Positions 7,274-16,716 of a DNA stretch of 64,000 bases are shown piece by piece. Every line of letters starts with the position of its first letter. Within the stretch, counting starts at the first letter, position 1. Below the pieces are notes generated by a model that was given only the letters and a program-made list of their open reading frames with translations, was not told the DNA's origin and ran no database searches. Position numbers and translations under genes: made by a program. Source of the stretch: Mycolicibacterium neoaurum VKM Ac-1815D (GTDB lineage: Bacteria > Actinomycetota > Actinomycetes > Mycobacteriales > Mycobacteriaceae); assembly GCF_000317305.3 (NCBI RefSeq), contig NC_023036.2, forward strand, positions 4,960,001-5,024,000, read 5' to 3'.

Positions 7274-8344
7274 ATGTCTGCCGTTCCCGCCCCCGAATCA
7301 GGTCCCGACGCCGGCGCGGTCTGGCACTACGGCGATCCGCTCGGCGAGCAGCGGGCCGCCGCCACCGCCGCGGTCGTGGTGGACCGCTCCCACCGGGCCA
7401 CGCTGCAACTCACCGGCGCCGAGCGTAAGAGCTGGTTGCACACCATCTCCAGCCAGCACGTCAGCGATCTCCCCGACGGCGCGGTGGCCGAGAACCTGAG
7501 CCTCGACGGCCAGGGACGTGTCGAAGACCACTGGCTTCAGACCCAGCTCGACGGCGTCACCGTGCTGGACACCGAACCCTGGCGCGGCCAACCGTTGCTG
7601 GACTTCCTGCGCAAGATGGTCTTCTGGGCCGATGTCGTCGTCGAGCCCGCCGACCTGGCGGTGCTCTCGCTCATCGGTCCCGCGGCGCCGAAGGCCTTGG
7701 CCGATCTCGGCCTGGTGGTGCCCGCCGCACGGTGGACCGCGACACCGCTACCCGGTGGCGGCTTCCTGCGCGCGGTGTTCGCCGACGAGTTCGACCTGGT
7801 GGTTCCCCGCGCCGACAAGGACGCGTGGCTGTCCAGGCTCGACGGCGCGGGTGTCCGGCCGGCCGGGGTGTGGGCCTACGAGGCGCACCGGGCGAGCGCG
7901 CGGCGCCCGCGCCTCGGTGTGGACACCGACGAGCGCACCATCCCCCACGAGGTGGGCTGGATCGGTGGCCCCGGTCAGGGTGCGGTGCACCTGGAGAAGG
8001 GTTGCTACCGGGGCCAGGAGACCGTCGCCCGGGTGCACAACCTCGGCAAGCCGCCGCGGATGCTGGTGCTCGTGCAGCTCGACGGTTCTGTCGACCGACC
8101 GGCCACCGGTGATCCACTGCTGGCCGGCGGCCGCGCGGTGGGCCGCCTCGGTACCGTCGTCGACCATGTCGACGACGGCCCGATAGCGTTGGCGCTGGTC
8201 AAGCGAGGTATACCGGCCGATACGGCACTGGTCACCGGGGGCGAGGTCGAGGTGGCCGCCGCTATCGAAGCCGAGTCGATGCCGCACACCGAGCATGTCG
8301 GCGCGGGCAGGTTGGCGGTCGAGAAGCTGCGCGGCAGCCGCTGA
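7274..8344 (+). CDS. ygfZ: YgfZ/GcvT-like folate-binding protein (Fe-S cluster repair)
   Basis: A 356-residue tetrahydrofolate-binding protein that helps maintain some Fe-S enzymes. The family signature KGCYRGQE lies at about residues 242-249 with Cys244, followed by TVARVHNLGKPPR. The N-terminal part has the GcvT-like fold (AAVVVDRSHRATLQLTGAERKSWLH). The start is leaderless. Aminomethyltransferase activity is unlikely because the KGCYxGQE signature marks the YgfZ branch. Confidence 0.9.
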   Translation: MSAVPAPESGPDAGAVWHYGDPLGEQRAAATAAVVVDRSHRATLQLTGAERKSWLHTISSQHVSDLPDGAVAENLSLDGQGRVEDHWLQTQLDGVTVLDTEPWRGQPLLDFLRKMVFWADVVVEPADLAVLSLIGPAAPKALADLGLVVPAARWTATPLPGGGFLRAVFADEFDLVVPRADKDAWLSRLDGAGVRPAGVWAYEAHRASARRPRLGVDTDERTIPHEVGWIGGPGQGAVHLEKGCYRGQETVARVHNLGKPPRMLVLVQLDGSVDRPATGDPLLAGGRAVGRLGTVVDHVDDGPIALALVKRGIPADTALVTGGEVEVAAAIEAESMPHTEHVGAGRLAVEKLRGSR

Positions 8345-8356
8345 TGGAGCGCTGAC

Positions 8357-8385
8357 ACCGCTGGTAGGTAGGGCCTACCAGCGGT
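8357..8385. terminator. Strong stem-loop downstream of ygfZ
   Basis: ACCGCTGGTAGG and CCTACCAGCGGT form a perfect 12-bp stem with a 5-base loop 12 bases after the ygfZ stop. No T-tract follows, as is common in mycobacteria. Confidence 0.7.
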
Positions 8386-8486
8386 CCGCCCCGAGGCACG
8401 GTAAGGTATCGGCAGGACAATAAACACACTCAGATCGGAGCCGCCTGCACGTTGGGCCGCTCCGTTATTGCGCGAGGGGGTCCCCT

Positions 8487-8693
8487 ATGGGCCGCGGCCG
8501 GGCTAAGGCAAAGCAGACCAAGGTTGCTCGAGACCTGAAATACAACACGCCAGAGACTGATTTCGAGCGGCTTCAGCGCGAACTGTCCAACGGCGGTCGC
8601 AGCAGCGGCGGTGCCGACGACTTCAACGGCAGCGCCGATGATTTCGGTGGACCCGCCGATCGCTATGCCGACGAGGACGACTGGCGTCGCTGA
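8487..8693 (+). CDS. DUF3073 small conserved protein
   Basis: A 68-residue protein beginning MGRGRAKAKQTKVARDLKYNT, the conserved basic N-terminus of DUF3073. An acidic Ser/Gly/Asp tail follows. The function is unknown; the charge split suggests nucleic-acid or ribosome contact, which is inference. GAGGGGG precedes the ATG and is followed by TCCCCT, so the ribosome site could be partly self-paired. A likely -10 (TAAGGT, 8402-8407) gives a leader of about 70 bases with a GGAGC/GCTCC stem. Confidence 0.85.
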   Translation: MGRGRAKAKQTKVARDLKYNTPETDFERLQRELSNGGRSSGGADDFNGSADDFGGPADRYADEDDWRR

Positions 8694-8735
8694 CGCCGGC
8701 CGGCGTCCCCGCGGCCGGCGACCCTCGACGGGTCC

Positions 8736-9812
8736 CTAGAACCGCGGGTGACGCCCGACGAGCTGAGCTCGAACCCCATCCTTTGCGCCCTTGGCCACTG
8801 TCCCCACCGGCCAGCACGCGAGGTGGCGAGCGGTGAGAATCGCCAACGCGCGGTCGGTGTCCTCCGGCGCGACGATGGCGACCATACCGACGCCCATGTT
8901 GAACGTCCGTTCCATTTCGGCACGCTCGATGCGCCCGCGCTGGGCGATCATGCCGAAGACGGGCGCCGGGGTCCAGGTGCCACGATCCAGCTCGGCCACC
9001 AGGCCGGGCGGGATGATGCGCTCCAGGTTGCCCGCGAACCCGCCACCGGTGATGTGGCAGAACGTGCGTACCTGTGTCTCGGCAGCCAGCGCCAGGCAGT
9101 CCTTGGCGTAGATGTAGGTGGGCTCCAGCAGCTCCTCACCGAGGGTGCGGCCGAACTCCTCCACGTGGCCCGAGAGATCCATCCGATCGATCTCCAGGAG
9201 GACCTTGCGCGCCAGCGAATAGCCGTTGGAGTGCAGGCCGGTGGATGCCATCGCGATGATCACATCGCCGGGCTTGACCCGGTCCGGACCGAGCACGTTG
9301 TCGGCCTCCACGACGCCCACACCGGTGGCCGAGATGTCGTAGTGGTCGGGTTCCATCAGGCCGGGATGTTCGGCCGTCTCACCGCCCAGCAGCGCGCAAC
9401 CGGCCAGTACGCAGCCGTCGGCGATACCCGAGACGATTGCGGCGACCCGCTCCGGGACGGTCCGTCCCACCGCGATGTAGTCCTGCAGGAACAGCGGCTC
9501 GGCACCACACACCACGAGATCGTCGACCACCATGGCGACCAGGTCCAGACCGACGGTGTCGTGCTTGTCCATCGCCTGGGCGATGGCCAGCTTGGTGCCC
9601 ACCCCGTCGGTCGAGGACGCCAGCAGCGGCTCGCGGTACCCGTCGCGCAGCGCGAACAGCCCGGCGAACCCGCCGAGACCCCCGCGTACCTCCGGCCGGG
9701 TCGCCCGCTTGGCAAGGGGTTTGAACAGCTCGACGGCGCGATCGCCCGCCTCGATGTCCACGCCGGCCGTTGCATAGGAAATACCGTGTTGTTCGTCGTG
9801 TCCCTGACCCAT
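8736..9812 (-). CDS. purM: Phosphoribosylformylglycinamidine cyclo-ligase
   Basis: AIR synthetase, step 5 of de novo purine synthesis; closes the imidazole ring using ATP. The 358-residue protein has the PurM/PurL-superfamily motifs SSTDGVGTKLAIA (ATP site), DLVVCGAEPLFLQDY, GGETAEHPG and the C-terminal GGGFAGNLERIIP. ATG at 9812 has no strong Shine-Dalgarno site; a TAGCCT -10 about 40 bases upstream is possible. It lies downstream of purF but is separated from it by a cupin gene on the other strand. Confidence 0.97.
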   Translation of the reverse strand: MGQGHDEQHGISYATAGVDIEAGDRAVELFKPLAKRATRPEVRGGLGGFAGLFALRDGYREPLLASSTDGVGTKLAIAQAMDKHDTVGLDLVAMVVDDLVVCGAEPLFLQDYIAVGRTVPERVAAIVSGIADGCVLAGCALLGGETAEHPGLMEPDHYDISATGVGVVEADNVLGPDRVKPGDVIIAMASTGLHSNGYSLARKVLLEIDRMDLSGHVEEFGRTLGEELLEPTYIYAKDCLALAAETQVRTFCHITGGGFAGNLERIIPPGLVAELDRGTWTPAPVFGMIAQRGRIERAEMERTFNMGVGMVAIVAPEDTDRALAILTARHLACWPVGTVAKGAKDGVRAQLVGRHPRF

Positions 9813-9931
9813 GTCAGCGACCCGCCCGTTGAAGCTCGCTCATCGGGCCCAAGGCTACCCGGTCTGCGTCCACCGATCGCATCCTGCAGACCGGTCCCGC
9901 TCACGCCCCGGCTGTGAGAGCGTGACCAGTC

Positions 9932-10354
9932 ATGACCAGATTGTGTGGGGCGCTGCTCGTCGGGATGGTGTCGTTGGGCTGGACGGCTCCCGCGGCAGCC
10001 ACCCCCGGGGAGGGTGTGCAGGGGACCATCCTGGTGCAGTCCACCGGTGACGGCCAGGACTATGTCACCAAGGAGCTCACCATCGCCCCCGGCGGCAGCA
10101 CCGGCTGGCACTGGCATCCCGGCCAGGTGTACGGCGTGATCCGCTCCGGCACGCTGACCCATTACTCGGCCGACTGCTCCGTCGACGGGACCTACCCGGC
10201 GGGCAGCGCCATCACCGAGACCGTCGGGCCGGGCTATGTGCACGAGGGACGCAACCTGGGACCCGACCCGCTGGTGATGTGGGTGGGCTACATCGTGCCC
10301 GCAGGCTCCCCGCTGGCCAATTCGGTGGACAACCCGGGCTGCCCGTTCCAGTGA
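9932..10354 (+). CDS. Secreted cupin-domain protein
   Basis: A 140-residue exported protein: signal peptide about 1-23 (cleavage near AAA-TP), then a single cupin barrel. The metal-binding motif is GWHWHPGQVYGVIRSG, with a second motif region around GYVHEGRNLG. Two Cys (in ADCSV and NPGCPF) may form a disulfide. The substrate is unknown. It lies on the strand opposite to purM and purF and between them, so it looks inserted into an otherwise minus-strand purine pair. Confidence 0.75.
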   Translation: MTRLCGALLVGMVSLGWTAPAAATPGEGVQGTILVQSTGDGQDYVTKELTIAPGGSTGWHWHPGQVYGVIRSGTLTHYSADCSVDGTYPAGSAITETVGPGYVHEGRNLGPDPLVMWVGYIVPAGSPLANSVDNPGCPFQ

Positions 10355-10375
10355 TCCGCCCCGCGGGGCCGGAAG

Positions 10376-11926
10376 TCACGGCCGCCGGACGGCGTCCGCG
10401 TTGTCCCCGCCGGCGTTCGTCGACTCCAGCGGGAGGCCGTTGCGTGCGGCACTGGCCAGCATGTGCTCGATGACGTTCTTGCCCAGCGCGGACTCGCCGG
10501 GAAGTTCGATCGGGTAGTCACCGTCGAAACATGCCGAGCACAGCCGCGATGCGGGCTGTTCGGTCGCGGCCACCATGCCCTGGTGGCTGATGTAGCCCAG
10601 CGTGTCGGCGCCGATCGCCCGCCGGACCCCTTCGAGCATCTCCGACTCATCGGCGGAGTTGCTGGCGGCGTTGGCGATCAGTTCGGCAGGCGTGGCGAAG
10701 TCGATCCCGTAGAAACACGGCCACTTCACCGGCGGCGAGGCGATCCGTACGTGGACCTCCACCGCCCCCGCCTCACGCAGCATCCTGATCAGTGCCCGCT
10801 GCGTGTTACCGCGCACGATCGAATCGTCGACGACGATCAGACGCTTTCCGCGGATGACCTCTTTGAGCGGGTTGAGCTTGAGCCGGATACCCAGCTGACG
10901 AATGGTCTGGGACGGCTGGATGAAGGTGCGGCCCACATAGGCGTTCTTCATCAGGCCCTGGCCGTAGGGAATGCCGGAGCCCTGTGCGTAACCGACGGCG
11001 GCCGGGATGCCCGATTCGGGGACGCCGATCACCAGGTCGGCGTCGACGGGATTCTCGGCGGCCAGCCGACGGCCGATGTCGACGCGGGTGGCGTGGACGG
11101 AGCGGCCACCGATGACGCTGTCGGGCCGGGCCAGGTACACGTACTCGAAGACGCAGCCCTTGGGGGTCGGGTTGGCGAAACGGGTGGACCGCACGCCGTC
11201 GGCGTCGATCGCCAGGAGTTCACCGGGCTCGATATCGCGCACGAAGGAGGCGCCGACGATGTCGAGGGCGGCGGTCTCCGAGGCGACGACCCAGCCGCGG
11301 TCGAGGCGGCCCAGCGACAGCGGGCGCACACCATGCGGGTCGCGGGCTGCGTAGAGGGTGTTCTCGTCCATGAACGTCAGGCAGAACGCACCGCGCACGG
11401 TGGGCAGCAGCGCCAGCGCCGCCTGTTCCAGGGTGGAGTCGGCGGCACCGTGCGCCAGCAGCGCGCCGAGGATGTCGGAGTCGGTGGTGGCGGCTGGGGC
11501 GCCGCGGGTGTCGATCAGGCCCGCCGCCCGCGCACGTGTCGCCAGTTCGGCGGTGTTGACCAGGTTGCCGTTGTGCCCGAGGGCGACTCCGGTGCCCGCG
11601 GCGGTGTTGCGGAAGACCGGCTGGGCGTTCTCCCACGTCGTGGAACCGGTGGTCGAGTACCGGCAGTGCCCGACGGCGACGTGTCCGTGCATGGCGGCCA
11701 GGGTCTGCTCATCGAACACCTGGCTGACCAGACCCAGATCCTTGAAGACGAGGACCTGAGCACCGTCGGCGACCGCGATACCGGCCGCCTCCTGGCCGCG
11801 ATGCTGCAACGCGTACAGGCCGTAGTACGTGAGCTTGGCCACGTCCTCGCCGGGAGCCCAGACGCCGAAGACGCCGCACTCCTCTTTGGGGTCGGTCTCG
11901 TCAGGCTCTACCGGCGCGGAGGTCAC
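10376..11926 (-). CDS. purF: Amidophosphoribosyltransferase
   Basis: Commits PRPP and glutamine to purine synthesis. The 516-residue protein has a 16-residue propeptide removed to expose the N-terminal nucleophile Cys17 in EECGVFG. It has the glutaminase motif YGLYALQHRGQEAAG and the PRPP loop LIVVDDSIVRGNT. Cys residues spaced as for a 4Fe-4S cluster (Bacillus-type enzyme) occur in the C-terminal half (KWPCFYGID, SRLCSACFDG). GTG at 11926 follows AGGGAG with 8-base spacing; TAGACT upstream gives a leader of about 35 bases. Confidence 0.97.
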   Translation of the reverse strand: MTSAPVEPDETDPKEECGVFGVWAPGEDVAKLTYYGLYALQHRGQEAAGIAVADGAQVLVFKDLGLVSQVFDEQTLAAMHGHVAVGHCRYSTTGSTTWENAQPVFRNTAAGTGVALGHNGNLVNTAELATRARAAGLIDTRGAPAATTDSDILGALLAHGAADSTLEQAALALLPTVRGAFCLTFMDENTLYAARDPHGVRPLSLGRLDRGWVVASETAALDIVGASFVRDIEPGELLAIDADGVRSTRFANPTPKGCVFEYVYLARPDSVIGGRSVHATRVDIGRRLAAENPVDADLVIGVPESGIPAAVGYAQGSGIPYGQGLMKNAYVGRTFIQPSQTIRQLGIRLKLNPLKEVIRGKRLIVVDDSIVRGNTQRALIRMLREAGAVEVHVRIASPPVKWPCFYGIDFATPAELIANAASNSADESEMLEGVRRAIGADTLGYISHQGMVAATEQPASRLCSACFDGDYPIELPGESALGKNVIEHMLASAARNGLPLESTNAGGDNADAVRRP

Positions 11927-12073
11927 GATGGCTGCTCCCTGGGGGCTGGGGGTGACGCCGCCAGTCTACGGTCATCGGTGCCGAAAAACTCAACAGCAAG
12001 ATGGTTTTCACCACCCCCGGGTGGGGGTTGACCCCATTCCGCCGCCGGTATCCGGCAACTACCGTCAGCTGAT

Positions 12074-13390
12074 GTGTGGAATTTAGTGACGAAGGTCGCA
12101 TTCCGTTTCTGCGTCATCTACTTCGGATTGTTCTGTTTGTGGTTCGCGCAGATCACCTACGCGTTCGCCGGCGTCATCGCGCTGTGGCTGCCGCCCGGTG
12201 CGGTGATGTGGCAGATGCTGTTGACCGATCCGGTCAACATCTGGGTGGGCCGCACGGTCTTCGGTATCGATGCGGCGATCCGCCGGGACTCGGGCAGCGG
12301 CGACCAGGCCGCGATCTGGGTATCGATCCTGTGTCTGCTGATCATCGCCGTGCTCGGCACCGCGCTGTGGTCGGTCCTGGACCGGCGGCGGACCGATTAC
12401 GCCCGGCAGGCCGTCTGGTTCACGGTCTTCCTACGGCTGTGTCTCGGCGGGCAGATGCTGTTCTACGGGTTCGCCAAGCTGATCCCCACCCAGATGCCGA
12501 CCCCGCCGCTGCCGGCTCTTGTGCAACCTCTCGGCGAGTTCAGCCCGATGTCGATGCTGTGGCTGCAGGTCGGCACCTCCCATCCCTACGAAATGGCCCT
12601 CGGTGCGGTGGAGGTGACGGCAGGCCTGCTGCTGTTCTGGCCGCGCACCGCCGTGCTGGGCGCATTGTTGAGCCTGCTCAGCATGGGCCAGGTGTTCCTG
12701 CTGAACATGGCCTTCGACGTCCCCGTGAAGATCCTCTCGTTCCACCTGCTGCTGATCAGCATCGTGCTTCTCGCCCCGCATCTGCGGCGTCTTGCCGATG
12801 TGCTCGTGCGCCACCGTGCTGTGCAAGCGGCGCCGACACCACGGCTGTTCGCATCGGATCGCTCGAACCGCATCGCCACCGCCGTGCAGATCGGTCTCGG
12901 GGTATGGATCAGCATCGGGCTGGCCGTCATGGGCTGGCAGGCGTGGCACCAATACGGTGACGGACGGGCAAAACCCGAACTCTACGGAATCTGGACGGTA
13001 ACCGACTTCCGCGTCGACGATCGGCAGGCACCGCCACTGACCACCGACCGATTCCGCTGGCAGCGAATGATTTTCGACACAGAGGGGATGGTCACGATCC
13101 AGTGGATGGACGGCGGTCTGCGTGACGCGCCGCTGCAGTTCGATGCCGAGCAGCGGCGCCTTGAGATCACGACCCCGCTCCCGAAGCCGGACGGTGAGAC
13201 CGCTCCGGCGGCGGATCCGGCCGAGTTCGCCGAGTTCGATGTCACCAGACCCGCGCCGGATCGCCTGGAGCTGACCGGCACGCTGCAGGGTCGCCCGGTC
13301 ACCATGGAGCTGGAATCGGTTGACCTGGAGAGCTTTCCGCTGCGCAGCCGGGGGTTCCACTGGGTGCAGGAGTATCCCTACATGCGCTAG
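12074..13390 (+). CDS. DoxX-like membrane protein with C-terminal beta-rich domain
   Basis: A 438-residue protein. Membrane spans occur at about 8-35, 75-100, 115-140, 170-225 and 275-295, with a DoxX-like stretch (LRLCLGGQMLFYGFAKLIP). A 140-residue soluble C-terminal domain (ELYGIWTVTDFRVDD onward) resembles a lipocalin-type barrel. The function is unknown. A quinone- or redox-linked role is suggested only by the DoxX resemblance. GTG at 12074 or 12086 could be the start. Confidence 0.7.
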   Translation: MWNLVTKVAFRFCVIYFGLFCLWFAQITYAFAGVIALWLPPGAVMWQMLLTDPVNIWVGRTVFGIDAAIRRDSGSGDQAAIWVSILCLLIIAVLGTALWSVLDRRRTDYARQAVWFTVFLRLCLGGQMLFYGFAKLIPTQMPTPPLPALVQPLGEFSPMSMLWLQVGTSHPYEMALGAVEVTAGLLLFWPRTAVLGALLSLLSMGQVFLLNMAFDVPVKILSFHLLLISIVLLAPHLRRLADVLVRHRAVQAAPTPRLFASDRSNRIATAVQIGLGVWISIGLAVMGWQAWHQYGDGRAKPELYGIWTVTDFRVDDRQAPPLTTDRFRWQRMIFDTEGMVTIQWMDGGLRDAPLQFDAEQRRLEITTPLPKPDGETAPAADPAEFAEFDVTRPAPDRLELTGTLQGRPVTMELESVDLESFPLRSRGFHWVQEYPYMR

Positions 13391-13767
13391 CCGGGCAGGG
13401 TGACCAGGGGCAGCGCGTCGGCGATCTCGGCGGCCCGGGAACCCGACAGGTGCAGGCGGGGGTCGGTCATCGCGGTCAGTCCGGTGACCAGACGCAACCA
13501 GGTGTGGGCGTCGGTCTCCACCACATTGGGCGGTGTGCCACGGGTGTGTCGGGGCCCGGCGATGCACTGCACCGCGACGAACGGCGGCACCCGCACCTCG
13601 ACGCTGGCGCCGGGTGCGGCCGCGGCGAGGGTGCGGGCGGTCAACCGCACCGCGGCGGCGATATCGGCCCGGGCCGGCGCGGGTTGGGTGTCATCACGTA
13701 ACCAGTGCGCCACGGCCAGTACCGCGGCACGTGTCTCTGCCGGATCGGCAGTGCGGCGGGCCACCAT
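13387..13767 (-). CDS. Sterol-carrier-family small protein
   Basis: A 126-residue soluble protein starting MVARRTADPAETRAAV, with the pattern PGASVEVRVPPFVAVQC then WLRLVTGLTAMTDPRLHLSGSRAAEIADALPLV. This fits the sterol-carrier/MDMPI-like family that lies next to purF in mycobacteria (Rv0807 position). Ligand unknown. ATG 13767 is used; the upstream ORF extension is low-complexity Pro/Arg and overlaps the divergent promoter. Its last 4 bases overlap the convergent membrane-protein gene. Confidence 0.6.
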   Translation of the reverse strand: MVARRTADPAETRAAVLAVAHWLRDDTQPAPARADIAAAVRLTARTLAAAAPGASVEVRVPPFVAVQCIAGPRHTRGTPPNVVETDAHTWLRLVTGLTAMTDPRLHLSGSRAAEIADALPLVTLPG

Positions 13768-13772
13768 CGGAA

Positions 13773-13778
13773 TAGTGT
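13773..13778 (+). promoter_or_regulatory. -10 hexamer for the leaderless MCE gene
   Basis: TAGTGT ends 6 bases before GTG 13785. Confidence 0.55.
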
Positions 13779-13784
13779 CGCAAA

Positions 13785-14993
13785 GTGGCTTTCGTCGACC
13801 GGTCGGCACCGCCGTACCGGGTGGCGGGTGCGGTGGCCCTGGTGCTGCTGGCCGCCGCCGGTGTGCTGCTCTATCAGCAGTTCCGCGGTGAGTTCCGCTC
13901 ACGTGTGGAGCTCACGTTGCTCTCACCGCGCGCCGGTCTGGTGGTGGACCCGGGCACCAAGGTCACGCTCAACGGTGTCGAGATCGGTCGCGTCAGCCGG
14001 ATCGCGCCGACGCCGGCCGGCCAGGCCCGGCTGACCCTGCTGGTCGATCCGCGGTACCTGGCGTTGCTACCGGCCAATATCGGGGCAGAGATCAAGGCCA
14101 CCACCGTGTTCGGCAACAAGTACGTGGCGCTGGCCGCACCGGGGCATCCGGTGGGACCGCACGCCCGCGCGCACGACGAGATCACCGCGACCTGGGTCAG
14201 TACCGAATTCAATTCCCTGTTCGAAACGGTGCTCACCATCGCCGAGCGGGTGGATCCGGTGCAGTTGAACCAGACGCTGACCGCGGCCGCCCAGGCGCTG
14301 GGCGGCCGCGGTGGCACCTTCGGCGCGTCCCTGTCCGACGGCAACGCGATCCTGGCCGCGCTCAACGAGCGACTGCCCCAATTCCGCCGCGACGTCCGCG
14401 CGGTGACGGCGCTGGCCGACCGCTACGCCGAGAATGCACCGGACCTGTTCGACGGCCTGGCCGACGCCGCCACCACGGCGGACACCCTCGATGATCAACG
14501 CGGCCACCTGGACGCTGCCCTGTTGGCCGCCGTCGGTGTCGGTGGTACCGGCACCGACATCATGGAGCGCGCCGGACCGTATCTGGTGCGCGGGGCCCAC
14601 GATCTCCTTCCCACCGCGACGCTGTTCGACTACTACAGTCCGCAGCTGTTGTGCACCCTGCGCAACTATCACGATGCGGCACCGCTGATGGCCCAGGTGT
14701 TCGGTGGGGACAACGGTTTCTCGTTGGACTCGGCAGGCACCATCTTCGGCCTCGGCGGGGTCGGCAATGCCTACGTGTTCCCGGACAACCTGCCGAGGGT
14801 GAACGCCCGCGGCGGTCCTGGCGGCCGTCCCGGCTGTTGGCAGAAGATCACCCGGGAGCTGTGGCCCGCACCGTATCTGGTGATGGACACCGGGCTGTCC
14901 ATCGCGCCGTACAACCATGTCGAGCTGGGATCCCCGATCTTCACCGAGTATGTGTGGGGCCGTCAGATCGGCGCGCCGACCATCAACCCCTGA
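13785..14993 (+). CDS. Orphan MCE-family protein
   Basis: A 402-residue protein with one N-terminal membrane helix (about 14-30) and the MCE/MlaD domain directly after it (VELTLLSPRAGLVVDPGTKVTLNGVEIGRV...). A helical MCE-associated region (ERVDPVQLNQTLTAAAQAL) and a C-terminal domain like those of mce-operon A-type proteins follow. MCE proteins form lipid- or sterol-transport tunnels in the envelope, normally as six-gene operons with YrbE permeases. No yrbE or other mce gene is nearby, so its partner is elsewhere or it acts alone. Confidence 0.82.
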   Translation: MAFVDRSAPPYRVAGAVALVLLAAAGVLLYQQFRGEFRSRVELTLLSPRAGLVVDPGTKVTLNGVEIGRVSRIAPTPAGQARLTLLVDPRYLALLPANIGAEIKATTVFGNKYVALAAPGHPVGPHARAHDEITATWVSTEFNSLFETVLTIAERVDPVQLNQTLTAAAQALGGRGGTFGASLSDGNAILAALNERLPQFRRDVRAVTALADRYAENAPDLFDGLADAATTADTLDDQRGHLDAALLAAVGVGGTGTDIMERAGPYLVRGAHDLLPTATLFDYYSPQLLCTLRNYHDAAPLMAQVFGGDNGFSLDSAGTIFGLGGVGNAYVFPDNLPRVNARGGPGGRPGCWQKITRELWPAPYLVMDTGLSIAPYNHVELGSPIFTEYVWGRQIGAPTINP

Positions 14994-15003
14994 TCCGTTC
15001 GCA

Positions 15004-16716
15004 CTAGCCGCGATCCCAACCGCGTTCCAGCCCGGCCCTGACCCGCTCGGTGTCCGCGGCCGTCCAGCCCGGCGGCGGTGCCACCGCGGCCCAGCCGTCG
15101 AGCACGGTCTCGCCGTAGTTGTGCCCGTGCCCGTCGGGCACGCCGGACGCATTCGTCATATCGGCGCTCACCTGCCAGAACGTCACGATCGGGTACCAGC
15201 GCATCGAGGCCGTGCGGTCGGCGCCACGCGGTTCTGTCAACCAATCGGGCCGGGAGAACACGAGATTCGGCGACCACCAAACCACCGGATCGGAGGCGTG
15301 CTGCAAGAACAGCACCCGGGTCCCCTCCCAGCGCGGTGCGGCGGTCCTGGCCACCTCGGCCGGATCGTAGGCCGGGGAGAAACGCACCGTCCGGCCGTTG
15401 TCGTAGCGGGGTTCGACCTCGGTGGTCCCCGGGTCCCGGCGCTGCACCAGACCGCTCCACAACGAACTCTCGTGCGGCGGACCGACCCACAGCACGGCGG
15501 AGAAATCCATCTCCGCGATATCGGGTAGCCAACCGAACGCACCCTGCCCGCCGTAGGAGCCCAAACTCTCGCCGTACAGAAGCAGTTTCGGGCGACGGTC
15601 TTCGGGCAGCGCGGCCCAGCGGCCGTGCACACCGTCGATCATGGCCCGCGCCGAGTCGACGGACTTCTCCCGGTCACCGAGGAACGAGATCCAGCTGGGC
15701 AGATACGAATACTGCATCGCCACGAGCGCGGTGTCACCGTTGTACATGGCCTCGATGGCGTCGGCGGCCACCGGATTCACCCAGCCCGTGCCCGTGGTGG
15801 GGATCAGGACCAGCACCGCGCGGTCGAAGGCATCGGTGCGTTCGAGCTCGCTGAGCAGCACCGCCACCCGCTGCTCATCAGTGTCCGCGGTCTGCAACCC
15901 GGCGTACACCCGGATCGGTTCGCGGGCCGGACGTCCGTTCAGAGCGGTCAGGTCGGCCGCGTCCGGACCGCCGGCCACGAAGCTGCGGCCCTGGTAACCC
16001 AGGGAGTCCCAGGACGCGAATGAGGCCGGGCTGCCGGATCGCTGGCTCGCCGCGGGTTGGCTGACCCCGGGGGCGGTGGTCGCGTTCTGCGGTTGGAACA
16101 CCTGGCCGGCGCCGGCCAGGAAACCCCGGTAGAGCACACCATTGGCCAGCATGACGCACAGCACCACCACGACGGCGGTGCCGATGAAGAACGCCACCTC
16201 GCTGTGCAGGTGCCAGCGCCGGATCAAGGCACGGGCAATGAGTTTGACCAGATCGACCAGCACCCGCCAGGTCGCGATGCACGCCGCGGCGACCAGCACC
16301 GCCAGGAGCAGCGTGCGCATGTAGCCCGGGGTCTCGGGTCCCTCGATACCCATCAGCGCCGATACCTGGCGCTGCCAGCGGGCCGCGGGCACCAGCATGG
16401 CCACCGGGGCGATCAGCGCACCGGCGACCGTCGCGATCTTCATGATGTGCAGGACCGGGGTGCGCGGGGGCCACCATGCGCGACCCCGAAGGACGAAGCG
16501 CCGCAGCAGCTTTGCCAGCAGAACACCGATGCCGTAGCCGATGGCGGCGTTGATACCGCCGATCAGTCCGGCGAACAGCCAGTCCCTCGGCAGCAATGAC
16601 GGTGTCAGCGAGATGCAGAAGAACAGTGCACCGACGGCGACGCCGACGAAATCGAGTCGGACCAAGCTCCAGCCCCATACCAGTACGGGGTGCCGGACCG
16701 AGGTCCGCTCGATCAC
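15004..16716 (-). CDS. Membrane alpha/beta-hydrolase (Abhydrolase_9 type)
   Basis: A 570-residue protein. Its N-terminal half has about four membrane spans (SLVRLDFVGVAVGALFFCISL, GINAAIGYGIGVLLA, LLLAVLVAAACIATW, FFIGTAVVVVLCVMLANGVL). The C-terminal hydrolase domain has the nucleophile motif GESLGSYGG and a late His in GHGHNYGE. Known actinobacterial family (DUF2319/Abhydrolase_9) of unsettled substrate, probably lipid or ester. GTG at 16716 overlaps the purL TGA, so translation is coupled to purL although no metabolic link is evident. Confidence 0.82.
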   Translation of the reverse strand: MIERTSVRHPVLVWGWSLVRLDFVGVAVGALFFCISLTPSLLPRDWLFAGLIGGINAAIGYGIGVLLAKLLRRFVLRGRAWWPPRTPVLHIMKIATVAGALIAPVAMLVPAARWQRQVSALMGIEGPETPGYMRTLLLAVLVAAACIATWRVLVDLVKLIARALIRRWHLHSEVAFFIGTAVVVVLCVMLANGVLYRGFLAGAGQVFQPQNATTAPGVSQPAASQRSGSPASFASWDSLGYQGRSFVAGGPDAADLTALNGRPAREPIRVYAGLQTADTDEQRVAVLLSELERTDAFDRAVLVLIPTTGTGWVNPVAADAIEAMYNGDTALVAMQYSYLPSWISFLGDREKSVDSARAMIDGVHGRWAALPEDRRPKLLLYGESLGSYGGQGAFGWLPDIAEMDFSAVLWVGPPHESSLWSGLVQRRDPGTTEVEPRYDNGRTVRFSPAYDPAEVARTAAPRWEGTRVLFLQHASDPVVWWSPNLVFSRPDWLTEPRGADRTASMRWYPIVTFWQVSADMTNASGVPDGHGHNYGETVLDGWAAVAPPPGWTAADTERVRAGLERGWDRG

